A DNA stretch of 64,000 bases from Pelobates cultripes (taxonomy: Eukaryota > Chordata > Amphibia > Anura > Pelobatidae): NCBI GenBank assembly GCA_933207985.1, contig OW240921.1:112197590-112261589 (forward strand), read 5' to 3'. The position numbers were made by a program, and so were the translations under genes. Shown here piece by piece: positions 48,708-59,244 of this stretch (positions are counted from its first letter, which is position 1; each line of letters begins with the position of its first letter). The notes below the pieces were generated by a model. It had not been told where the DNA came from. It saw only the letters and a program-made list of their open reading frames with translations, and ran no database searches.

Positions 48708-49165
48708 CAGACACACACAAACCCCGACAGACACACACACTCACTGACAGACCACCACTTACTTGACAGACACACTCGCTGACATACACTCAGTCACACT
48801 GACAGACACACTTAATGACAGACACACACACTCACTGACAGATACATTTACTGACAAACACACTCACTGACAGACACACTCGATGACACACACACACAAA
48901 CACTGACAGACCCATACTCACACACACTGACAGTCAAACTGACAGAAACATTTACTGACAGGTACACACTTACTGGCTGACAGACACATACACTCACACA
49001 CACTGACAGACACACACACTCACTGACAGATACATTTACTGACAAAAACACACACTTTCTAACTGACAGACATACACACACTCACTGACAGACACACACT
49101 TACAGACACACTCACAAACACTTACTGATAGACAAATACACACTTACACAGTCTTGCGCACACAC
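48705..49165. repeat. CA-rich minisatellite (cactcactgacagacacac)
   Basis: Irregular repeats inside the hAT element. The Cys/Val/Ser-rich - strand frame is its translation. Confidence 0.85.
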
Positions 49166-49892
49166 TCACAAATTAATTGTATTGTTTGTTGCTCCTACCT
49201 TTAGGAGTCTTCTGGGTCCTTTCCCATTGATCTTCCTGCTTCTCTCTCCTCCCTCGCACTGTTTAGTGATGCTGGGTCGGAATTACGTCATATTCCATCT
49301 TCCGGCATCACCACAAAGAGAGCAGGAAGATCATCAGCACAGGCAGTGCTCCCTCGCCGCCGCCTGCCTCCTTCCTCACCTGGCCGGTATATTGCTGCAG
49401 AGTAGGCACCTGCCATCTGGGATAAGCAGGTGTCTACTCTGCCTTGCTAGATAACCGCCGTTCCAGGGGTGCCCTTAGGTGGCCAGCTGGCCACCTGTTG
49501 GCCTCCCCTTGACAGGCCATCGGTCTGCTCTGCGAGGCGCCCCCCATCTCCTGGCACCAGGGCGCAGTGCACCCCATACACCCGCTCACAATCGGCCCTG
49601 TGCTTCTTTCTCCAGTAAGGAGTGAAACATAGTCTTGCAATCTAATGCTGCTGATTGTAGCATTTCATTGGAGGAGCGCAGTGTTTTGCTGCATATGTGT
49701 TCTCCAATCCAGTGCTTTTCTATGACAAGTATTGGATTGGGCAATATCATGATATATGTCGGCTTGGATGCTGACATAGACCTAGATGGAGCAGGAGGCT
49801 GTAGCGGAGGAGTTTTGGCTCTGAAAACAAAATTAGTTTGCTTTATTTAACTTTTACTACGCAAAGGGGATGGACAGTGATAACGTCTCTAT

Positions 49893-50257
49893 AAGGGAAG
49901 CTATAGTCCAGAAATAGTGATGTCCCGAACGGTTCGCAAACGGTTGAGTAAACTTTGACCCTGTACCTCACAGTCAGCAGACACATTCCAGCCAATCAGC
50001 AGCAGACCCTCCCTCCCAGACCCTCCCACCTCCTGGACAGCTCACTAAGAATGCAGCTTCACAATGAATGTAAAATGGATGCTGTCCAGGAGGTGGGAGG
50101 GTCTGGGAGGGAGGGTCTGCTGCTGTTTGGCTGGAATGTGTCTGCTGACTGTGAGGTACAGGGTCAAAGTTTACTCAATGATCCGTTCGTGGCGAACCGT
50201 TCAGGACATCACTATCCAGAAGTAATGATTGTTATTTTCGGGACTATAGGTTCCCTT
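49893..50257. mobile_element. AGGGA..CTATAGTCC MITE interrupted by a hAT MITE
   Basis: agggaagctatagtccagaa and gggactataggttccct are inverted, and TTAA follows at 50258-50261. The hAT MITE 49915-50214 sits inside. Confidence 0.7.
49915..50214. mobile_element. hAT MITE (TAGTGATGTCC), nested
   Basis: TAGTGATGTCCCGAACGGTTCG-type ends are inverted; flanks TCCAGAAA and TCCAGAAG match at 7 of 8. Almost the whole 300 bp is one large palindrome (ctccctcccagaccctccca and its reverse). Confidence 0.9.
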
Positions 50258-50261
50258 TTAA

Positions 50262-50672
50262 TACTAGACTGTTAAAAAATTGGTTTGGAGCATTTTGTCA
50301 TTTGATTCGGGCAAACCACTCCAAACTAATTTTTGCACAAGTCTAATTCATGCTCTCAGAGTGTGGTCTTATGCCTGCGTGTTATGTTTATCTTGAGGAG
50401 GTTCCCTCAGTGTTTTTAGTCTCCTTTTGCCCCATCTAAAATCATTGAGTGACTGAGGACCATTTGACTCCTTTATATAAATATTGCTCCTACTCAATCT
50501 ATATCAGTAGAGTACCAAATGCAACATTATGAGCATGTTGGCGGAGAGCAGAAACTATTTTGGCTTTCCCATTGTTTTTTCAAAAAGTAATTTGTACTTC
50601 TGCGCAACCATTGCATGTTGTTTGCAGCTGAATATGCACCATTTTTTATTTATTTGTCACAGAAAATATTTG
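50262..50672. other. Intergenic DNA
   Basis: No supported feature. Confidence 0.3.
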
Positions 50673-51086
50673 AAGGGATACTTTAAGCACCAAAAGCTTA
50701 ATGAAGCAGTTTTGGTGTATAGACCATGCCCCTGTAGTTTCACTGCTCAATTCTTTGCCATTTAGGAGTTAAATCACTTTTGTTTCTGTTTATATCTGTT
50801 TGTATCTCCTGCTCTGTTAACCCCTTAAGGACACAACGGAAATATTCCGTCATGATTCACTTTTATTCCAGAAGTTGTGTCCTTAAGGGGTTAATGGAAG
50901 TTTAATCGCACACGAGGTTCCTGTAGCATACTAACAGAGCAGGAGATCTGAAATTCTGAATTAAACAGACTGTACAAAAATACATTTAAAACTAGATCCC
51001 TCTTTAGAGGAAATATGTAGGGATCATAATGTATGCACAAAAACTGCTTTATTAAGCTAAAGTTGTTTTGGTGCTTATAATCTCCT
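50673..51086. mobile_element. AGGGATACTTTAAGC MITE hosting a 70-bp TTAA MITE
   Basis: Relative of 42564-43004 (gcagttttggtgtatagacc; ctgctttattaagctaaagt). Right TTAA at 51087-51090; left flank TTTG has decayed. Confidence 0.75.
50821..50890. mobile_element. 70-bp miniature CCCCTTAAGGAC element
   Basis: Inverted ends CCCCTTAAGGACACAAC / GTTGTGTCCTTAAGGGG with TTAA on both sides (50817-50820, 50891-50894). Only about 36 bp separate the 17-bp ends. Confidence 0.95.
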
Positions 51087-51090
51087 TTAA

Positions 51091-51592
51091 ATTGATATAA
51101 TCTTCTGACAATTAATAGCACTATTGGCTAGTAGGAGGAAGTGAAGATGTTTGGTGAAACCATCCAAGACTGAGAGCTGTTTTGCTATAAAGCTGTACAA
51201 TCATTTGTTGCATGTTAATTTGTGAGTATTTAATGTACGTCACTTCATAGAATACTAAAATGCTGTGGAAATCTTGCAGATTTCATATTTAATATTCAAT
51301 GTTCAATTTCTAATGCAAAAGATGACAAACTTAAACTAGTGGTATGAATCCACGTTCATTTCACTGCGACTGTGAAGCACCTAGTTCCTTGCAATAGTTG
51401 TGCTTTATGTGTACATACTGTTGGTAAATCATATGAGTTTAATAACTTGTGTGTCTCACTTAAAACGGATTTCTACTTTTCCATTTAAAACACGGAATCC
51501 AAAAGTTGCATTAATTCCATAGCATCCCAGGATCCCATGCATTACCTTGCAAACAAGTGTGCTTTATGGAATTCATTTTAGTTTATTATTAT
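51091..51592. other. Intergenic DNA
   Basis: No supported feature. Confidence 0.3.
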
Positions 51593-52642
51593 TGTAGCGG
51601 AGATCTAGTATTCCACAGGATATCTCCGCTCAGGATCCCAGTGAGGCTCAGGAACAAGTAATTATAAATCCATAAAGCAAGGTTTCCAGCAGGTAAAACA
51701 ATATAGCAATATCCCAACAGCAATCCCAATAACTGGACGACACACAGCATCAGGAGCAGAACCAAACCTTTATTTTCACAGTGGCCTTATAAAGCATGCT
51801 CTCATGCAAGGGAGGGATTTTCATTAATTAATACAGTATCCAATCCTGTTCTAGTAACCTCCCACACATCTCCTCCCTCAGCCTGACTCATAATCCCCTT
51901 ATACTGTACACAAATTCCCCCAGTTTCTGGATGTACCCCTAAACCTAGGGGTACCCCTTTAAATGGCACATCCCCTGGTAGCCCTGATCTGGGTGAGCAA
52001 CATATCCAAAAATCACCCAGATCGGACCAGGGGTTCGGGAAATTTGTGGAGGTAATAAAAAGACCGACCGCGCTGGAGAAAACCGCCGAATTGGGTTCCA
52101 TGCGATGGGGCCCTGCGGTCGGTCACAGTATAAGGGAACAAATTGCACGAAAGGCTAAGGCTACAGAGATCAGGTAGGGTTCGCATGAATCCCCTCGTTC
52201 GGTGGTTTATTTCTACCAAACGAGGGGCCGTTCGGTAGTTTGGAAGCGAACGTATCGTGCGTATGGAGGTCTCAGCGGTGTTTGCCTAGTCGAGTGTCCG
52301 ATTCGGGTTCCAGACACTCGACGGCAAAACACCGCTGTTCAGGAGTTTTAAAATGGCCGCCGCCACGTGTTCGTTTCCCGAATGGCGGCCATCCCGAGAA
52401 CAAAGGACCTACCGCACAGCTTGTCAATTACCCATTCGCAACATTATTGCAACGGGTAATTGAAGGTACACTTCACACAGGGGAGGTCTGACTGTTTGGT
52501 AGTTTCATTCCCTTAGTTGTTCGAATGATTTTACCGAACAATCAGACGAATACACGTTATTTAGATACATATAATCCTGCAATTTACACGAATACATTCA
52601 CACATATGCAATTTCCAGGACAGCCCAGTGCCATCCACTACA
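51593..52642. mobile_element. Solo LTR, 1050 bp, TSD ATTAT
   Basis: TGTAGCGGAG ... CCACTACA with ATTAT on both sides (51588-51592, 52643-52647). Related to 17825-18754. It landed in the (ATT)n tail of the L2 LINE that follows. Contains a CCGAACG/CGTTCGG-rich middle and a hairpin around gtcgagtgtccg. No genes. Confidence 0.88.
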
Positions 52643-52829
52643 ATTATTATTATTATTATTATTATTATTATGTTTATATAGCGCCAACAAATTCCGTAGC
52701 GCCTTACAGTGGGTGGACTAACAAACATGTAATTGTAACCAGACAAGTTGGACACACAGAAAATGAGGGGTTGAGGGCCCTGCTCAATGTGCTTGCATGC
52801 TAGAGGGAGTGGGGTAAAGTGACACAAAA

Positions 52830-55660
52830 GGTAAGGGAAGTACTAGGGAAGTAGATTGGTAGAATAGTATTCAATGAAGACTTAGTGTGGGGTTTTGGAG
52901 CCATTAACAGTTTAATTGATATGCTTTTGTGAAAAAAGTGAGTTTTTCGTGTGAGTCTCCTAGTGGAGACTAGGTGAGCAACTAACGGAAAATGAAGGGA
53001 GTTCCACAAGAACGGTGCAGCCCTAGAGAAGTCTTGAAGGCGAGGTGGGAGTACGAACAGAAAATAGATGCAGGTCTTCGGCAGAGCGTAGGGGCTGTGA
53101 CGGGACATATTTGTGTATTAGAGAGGATAGATAGGCAGGAGTAGCATTATGTAGAGATTTGAAAAGCAAGAACCAAAAGTTTATATTGAGCCATATAACT
53201 TACAGGAAGCCAATGCAGGGACTGACAGAGGGATGAGGCGTGGGAGGTACGGGTGGACAGGAAGATGAGCCTCGCCGCCGCATTCATTATAGACTGCAGT
53301 GGAGCAAGTTGGAAACATGCAAGACCACTGAGAAGCGGATTGCAGTAGTCAAGGCGAGAGAGGATAGTGGCATGGACCAGCACCTTAGCCGCATCTGGCG
53401 TTAAGTAGGGGCGGATGCGCACAATGTTTTTAATATAGAAGCGGCAGGATTTAGTGATCGACTGGACATGAGGGGTGAAGGAGAGGACGGAGTCAAAGGC
53501 AGCGAGCCTGCATGGTGGAGCTGATGGTAGCACCATTAACGTGGAGGGAGAAATGGGGGTAGCAACACTTGAGGGAGTAAAGACCAGAAGTTCTGTTTTG
53601 GACAAGTTGAGCTTAAAGGGATTCTATATTGACAGGAAAATGCAGCCACTAGAGGCTGGATTAACCCTGCAATGTTAACATAGAAGTTTCTCTGAAACTG
53701 CTATGTTTTAAGCTGCAGGGTTAAAACTAGGGGACCTGTCACTCAGACCATTTAATTGAAGTGGTTTGGGTGCCTATAGTGGTCCTTTAAGGAAGTGGGC
53801 AGCCATCCAGTTTGAAATAGCAGAGAGACAGTCAGAGACACTAGTCAAGTGGGGCTGGGAGAGATCAGAGGAGGACAGATAGATTTGCGTGTCATCCGCA
53901 TAGAAGTGATACTGGAAGCCAAAGGAGCTGATGAGTTTACCAAGGGAGGCAGTGTAGATCGAGAACAGTAGGGGATCAAGGACTGAACCTTGGGGGACAC
54001 CAACAGAGAGAGGTTGGAAGGAAGAGGCAGAGCTGAGAAAGAGACACTAAAATAGCTCTGGGTTAGGTAGAAGGAGCATCAGGAGAGACCAATATCTCGT
54101 AGACCGAGATTGCGGAGGATGAAAAGAAGCTGTTTATGATCAACAGTATCAAAAGCAGCGGAAAGTTCAAAGAGAATTAGGATAGAGTAGTGACCGTGAG
54201 GTTTTCAGCGAGTAGATCATATGATACTTTGGTCAGAGCTGTTTCCACACAGTGCTGAACGCGGAAACCAGACTGAAGTGGGTCGAGCAGAGAATTGGAC
54301 TCGAGGAAGTCTGTCACTATCTCATACACAAGTAGTCTTTCAAGGATCTTGGACGCAAAAGGCAGTAGCGAGATAGAGTAATAGTTGGACGGGGAGTTAG
54401 GGTCAAGGTTGGGCTTTTTTAGAATCCTGGTTACAGTTGCATATTTGAAGGGTAATGGAACTATGCCAGAGGAGAGGGAGGGATTGAGCAGTTTAGTGAG
54501 GCAAAGCAAGAGAAGGAGACAGAGTACGGATGAGATGTGAGGGAATAGGATCAAGGGAGCAGATGGTGGGGCTGGAGGACTGGAGCATATCAGAAACCTC
54601 TTCCGCTGTAGCGGGTGCGAATGAACATAGAACAGTAGAGGGAGTGAGGTTGGAGTAAATATTGTAAGGGGAAATAGAGAGATAAGAGATCTCTTCCCTG
54701 ATTGCAGAGATCTTTTCAGTAAAGTAAGTTGCAAAGTTTGTGGTGGTTCAGTCTGTAGGAGGAGGAGGAGGAGGAGCATCTGGGTGAAGAAGAGTTAAAA
54801 GTGTGAAATAATCTTTTGGGTTGGAGGGAGAGTGTGGTTATGAGGGTATTGAAGTAATTTACTTTTGTAGAGGAAAGAGCCAAGCTGTAAGAGCACAGCA
54901 TAAATGTATAGTGTAGAAAGTCAGATGTGGAGTGAGACTTTCTCCAGCAGCATTCAGCAGCTCTGGAGCCTTTTTGGAGGTATTGAGTCAGCTGGGTGTG
55001 CCAAGGTTGTAGTTGGGGACGCTTATTGCGTTTAAGTGTAGGAGGTGCCCTGATGTCTAGTTGAGAGGAGAGGGTGGAATTGTAGAAGGAGATTGCAGAG
55101 CTATGGCAGGTGATGTTTGGGGTAGGTAAAAGGAGAGTTTGGAGGTTAGTGAAGAAGTGCTCTAGGTTAAGACGGGTGGGGGGGGGGGACAGTAGACAAT
55201 AGCAATCCTTAAAGGAGTGGGTCTAAATCGGCGGACAGTGTGAACTTCAAAGGAAGTAAAGGATAGGGCAGGGGCAAGGGAGATTGGTCGAAAGGTACAT
55301 TGAGGGGAGAGAAGGATGCCTACACCACCTCCTTTACAGTTGGGTCTTGGAGTGTGGGAGAATTGTAGCCCACCAAAATATGAAGAGGCAGGAGTAGCAC
55401 TATCAGAGGGGGAAAGCCAGGTCTCTGTGAGTGCTAGTAGTGTGAGTGAGTTTGAGATGAAAAGGCTGTGTATGGCTGTTGATTTCAGATCGCTGCAGAC
55501 CAAGCAGGCGTTCCACAGTACACACTGAATGTTGGCAAATAAGGATGAAGGGCAGGGTATTGTGATGAGATTTGTGTGGTTTCTGGTTGTCTTAGTGTGT
55601 GCAGAGGTGAAGGGCCGTGGGTTGGGAGAGACATCACCAGCTGCTAAAACAAGGAGGAGA
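52830..55660 (-). pseudogene. L2-type LINE polyprotein: endonuclease and reverse transcriptase, broken
   Basis: Near 55660 it reads SLLLVLAAGDVSPNPRPF. The apurinic endonuclease part follows (LTLLALTETWLSPSDS; GGGVGILLSP). Reverse transcriptase pieces are [51 protein letters not shown] (domain A Asp kept) and [15 protein letters not shown] (YADD catalytic box kept, near 53905). The C-terminal part has RIRPYLTPDAAKVLVHATIL, NAAARLIFLSTRTSHASSLC and LQDFSRAAPFLWNSL. It would copy its own RNA into the genome, but frameshifts, stops and the MITE make it inactive. No separate ORF1 protein was recognised. Confidence 0.85.
53617..53786. mobile_element. TTAA MITE nested in the LINE
   Basis: TTAA 53613-53616 and 53787-53790; ends AGGGATTCTATATTGACAGG and ggtgcctatagtggtcct. 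It splits the LINE polyprotein frame. Interior gcagggttaaaacta hairpin like that of 63242-63799. Confidence 0.88.
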
Positions 55661-55665
55661 GATAG

Positions 55666-56678
55666 TGTAACGAATCACCTGGCACCCCGACTGGGTACCT
55701 CCGTTGAAGGATGCTCCTAGCGCTTCCTGATGTCTCCAAGCACTCCAGCCGACACCATAACCACCATAGACTCCTTCAGAGAGCATGACAGGAACACGCT
55801 CTTAAAAGAGCTTAGGAGTGATTATAGCAAGGGAATATGCAGTGCATAGCAATCCCTTGTAGCAGATTCCCCCAATAAGAGACAGGACTCCAAATTGAGG
55901 GTGAAGTAGAATTGAAGCTTTAATCGAACACTCTGCTTTTATGCACATTTTACACACATAGTACTGCTCACAGGGTTTTGCAAAACAACCAATCAATACG
56001 TACAATACACTCAGACACTCCCAGCAATTACACACAAAATCCTCCCCTCTGCCTGTAACATAATTACTGAACACAATGGGCTAACGTAATTATCACAGGC
56101 ATGAAAATACGCAATTTTACACAATATTCATAACTTTAAAAGTATACTTCACATTCACATAATTACATTAACATTACATTTCAGAATCAGCATACTCCAA
56201 ATACAAATATATGTCAAAATCATACAAATTGGTCTAGTGGTTCAAAAGTTAGTTGGAAATCCCTTTTTGACCAACTGCAAGCATGGCTTGGGTGTGGTAA
56301 GCCAATAATCTTCAGCATACAGAAAATATCTCCATACACAACAACAGTAAAAACACATACAAATACATAATTCCTATCCTACTAATCAGAACCCCCACAT
56401 TCAAACTATCCCCAGATAGCTCGGATCTGAGCGCTCAATATATCTGAACAGCGCTCAGATCCCACGAACAGAATAAAATCGCCATGGGGCTTAAGTTTAA
56501 CAAGGGCCATACACAGTCCAATAGAAGTCCATAAGCACCAAATGCTGTTTTTAAAGTGCCCAATCTCCCAGGGGCCATAGTCATGAGGCAGGAGGCTGGC
56601 AATCAGGCCCCTCCAGCAGTCAGGGAAAAAAGGCAGTTTGGCACATAACAATCCAGTGACAAAAGGCAGTTTGTCACA
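55666..56678. mobile_element. Solo LTR, 1013 bp, TSD GATAG
   Basis: TGTAACGAATCACC ... TTTGTCACA with GATAG on both sides (55661-55665, 56679-56683). It interrupts the LINE just 5' of the polyprotein start motif. Related to the degraded 44040-44850 block. No internal genes. Confidence 0.9.
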
Positions 56679-57474
56679 GATAGTGACAGGAGGTGTGAGT
56701 GGATTTTATGTGCACAGGGCCTAGAATGAGATCGATTATGGGTGGGAGAGAGGGAGCAGAAAAATAAGTGCAGGGCATGAGTTGAGAGAAAGGGGGAGTG
56801 TGCGAAAGGGGGAGTGATGCAGAGAGGGGGAAAAGTAAAGGTTGTGGGGGGGAGAGGAAAGTGGTTTTAGGGAGAGATTATGATACTGAGAGAGAAGGAG
56901 TAAATGAAGAGGAGGAGAAGACAGGGCATAGCCAAACTGGGAAAAAGTCAATTTGGAGAAAAAATAAATGAATAAATTGGAATATCAAAACCAGGAGTAG
57001 GAAGGGTAAAGATTAAGTTTTAGGGGTTAAGAAAGTGCAGGAGTGTACTGATAAGAGGCAGTGTGTACACCTGCTGTTTCTGCTGATCTGAAATTTGGGT
57101 GTGACAGACTATCTATAAATGTTATAATGAGCTTGGGGTGGGCAGGTATCAGACTTTCTTGCAGCAGTAATGGGGATAGAAAGTTTGGAAATCAGGCTGT
57201 GGAAGGAAGGTATGTGAGGGTCATATACGCTTGCAATACAGCTGAGATAGGGGGATATGCATCTAAGCACAGAGATGAGGGGATAGTCATTCAAACAAAT
57301 ACATTTGAGTTGATATCAATAAAAGAAGGGAGCAGTCAAAGGGCAGAAATCCGAGTGGAAATAGAGATATGCATAAATGTGAATAAAACAATTACACACA
57401 GGGATAATAAAACTACACTTTATAAAAACCTGCTTTAATTTTAATTTCCTTAATATTGGCTGTTAAACAGCAAC

Positions 57475-57521
57475 CCCGGACGATCGTTACGACTTTCTTT
57501 GGCCTCATCAGGGAGGTGTAG
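57475..57521 (-). ncRNA. Hammerhead-ribozyme-like motif at the LINE 5' boundary
   Basis: On the - strand: CTGATGA (exact core), GGC/GTC stem with loop CAAAGAAA, then GTAAC, GATC and GTC, followed by CGGGGTTGCTG. Stem I can form about five pairs (ACCTC with GGGGT) after a mismatch at the cleavage site. GTAAC departs from the invariant GAAAC. It lies directly upstream of the inferred LINE 5' end. Confidence 0.4.
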
Positions 57522-58316
57522 TTGATGCCCCTCTATGCACAATGAGCGCAGGGTCCACATCGGGATTACTCTTTTAACTTGTGAAGAGCCAAGTTAATGT
57601 ATTGCAAAAAAACAAAAAACAACAGAATATGAGAACTCTGACATGTTTATAGGTTCTCTTTGTAATGGCACAAGTGAGTAAATCCATTTATGAGACCAAT
57701 TTGGCTATTTTGCCTAAGATGCGCAGTTTCCTTATAAAAGCTTCACAAACCTCTGTTTAGTGAATAATGCCAAATACGTTTTTATTCTAAATTCAGACAT
57801 ACTGTACAGCACGGGTCTTTTTCAGGTAGTAAAGCACATGTGTAGTCTGTCTTCATTTCACATTGAACTAATGGGGACGAGAGCCTTATAGATTTGTCTT
57901 TTAAAATTGACTGTTGTCGGAAAACCCTAGGCTCCACTTACTATGTAAGTGGACAGATGTCAGTGGTAAATGTAAATATGTTAAATGAAGTAATTAAGTA
58001 GTGTCTAGTTATTCCAGGTATTTAGATTAAAAAAAGAGAACAAAATGAACCGCTTCATGCACTGATAGGCAGGCGTCTCTGCAATATGTTTACTAACTGT
58101 CTTGCACATAATATTGTTTGAATAATTTAGTAAACCACACATGATTAAACAATATATATATATTCATCTGTGGAACCGTTGGGGTTCTGTATTATAGCAT
58201 CATTGTTTTATTTTATTTTTTTTCATCTACATCTGTAACACATATATTGCTTTGTAGCTGTGTATTGTCTTCACAGAATGTGTGTTGTTGTTGGAAAATA
58301 CCCCAAATTGTGATTC
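57522..58316. other. Intergenic DNA
   Basis: No gene or bounded element recognised. Confidence 0.3.
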
Positions 58317-58324
58317 ATCCTGTA

Positions 58325-59236
58325 CAGAGGCATAACTAGAAACCACGGGTCCCCAGTACAAAAATTGCCCTAGGGCCCCTCCATGTGTCACATGGGTGCG
58401 TGTGGCATAGTTGGGGGGGGTGAGTATGGAGGGGTTCACGTGATAGGGTGAAGGGGACAAGTGTGACAGAGTGATGGAGAATGAGTGTGACAGTGCTAGA
58501 GAAGGTGAGTGTGATAGAGTGAATATGTCAGAGTGATGGAAGGTGAGTATGGCATGGGTGAGTGATAGGATTGTGGGAGTTATTGTGAGTGTGGCAAGGT
58601 GAAGGTGGGTGACAGTGTGTATGTTGGGGAGACCGTTATACAGACACACATGCAGATAAACAGACAAACACACACTGACCTACATGCAGATACACACCAT
58701 ATAGCACATACAGATACATACACGGACACACATGCAGATACACAGACACTTAATGACAAACATTCAGATACAAACAGTATGACACTCATACAGATACATA
58801 GGCAGACACGGACATACAGATACTTATAAACACATACATTAAGACACATCCAGATACATACATAGACAAATGCGTACATACAGACAGATACATACACACA
58901 CACACGCAAAATGTTTTAGTCACTCTCCTGTTTCCTACCTTTTAGGTGCAGGAGGGTGACTTTCCCTGTGATCCAGTGGCTGGCTCCAGCTGATGGGAGT
59001 TAGAGTGGGAACTCTGACTCCCTCCTCTCCATCCTTCTCACACGCGGCTCTCTATGATAGCTGAGAGCAAATGACCAGGGAAGTCACTTCCTCCCAGCTC
59101 TGACTGGTGGCCTGGTCATGCTATTAAAGTGCCGCAGCGCTGACCAGGCCCCCTGGAAATTCATTGCCATCAGGTGGCCCTAACAGCATGGGCTCCTTCA
59201 GCTTTGACCCCTGTGACCACAGTAGTTCTGCCATTG
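58325..59236. mobile_element. hAT-type element, perfect 8-bp duplication
   Basis: CAGAGGCATAACTAG and AGTTCTGCCATTG ends, with ATCCTGTA on both sides (58317-58324, 59237-59244). The interior has a tgagtgtgacagagtgatgg array (58420-58600) and a CA-rich array (58630-58905). 912 bp, no transposase. Confidence 0.92.
58420..58905. repeat. Minisatellites inside the hAT element
   Basis: gtgagtgtgacagagtgatg-like units followed by cagatacatacagacacaca-like units. The frames on both strands are shadows. Confidence 0.8.
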
Positions 59237-59244
59237 ATCCTGTA

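Larger units (their letters stand above)
46377..49600. mobile_element. Large hAT-type element with CA-rich arrays and nested LTR
   Basis: Ends CAGGGCCGAT and ATCGGCCCTG, with flanks CGCTTCTT (46369-46376) and TGCTTCTT (49601-49608), 7 of 8 matching. The interior has many irregular acactcactgacagacacac repeats (46490-46790, 47085-47270, 48705-49165), a (TC)n run (46798-46846) and a solo LTR. No transposase. Confidence 0.75.
52643..57460 (-). mobile_element. L2-type LINE, near full length, interrupted
   Basis: Read on the - strand: a 5' untranslated region (from about 57460 to 56680), then the polyprotein remnants, then the conserved 3' end (gcgctacggaatttgttggc) and (AAT)n tail at 52643-52690. 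Interrupted by the solo LTR 55666-56678 and the MITE 53617-53786. The 5' boundary is inferred from continuity and is uncertain. Confidence 0.75.
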
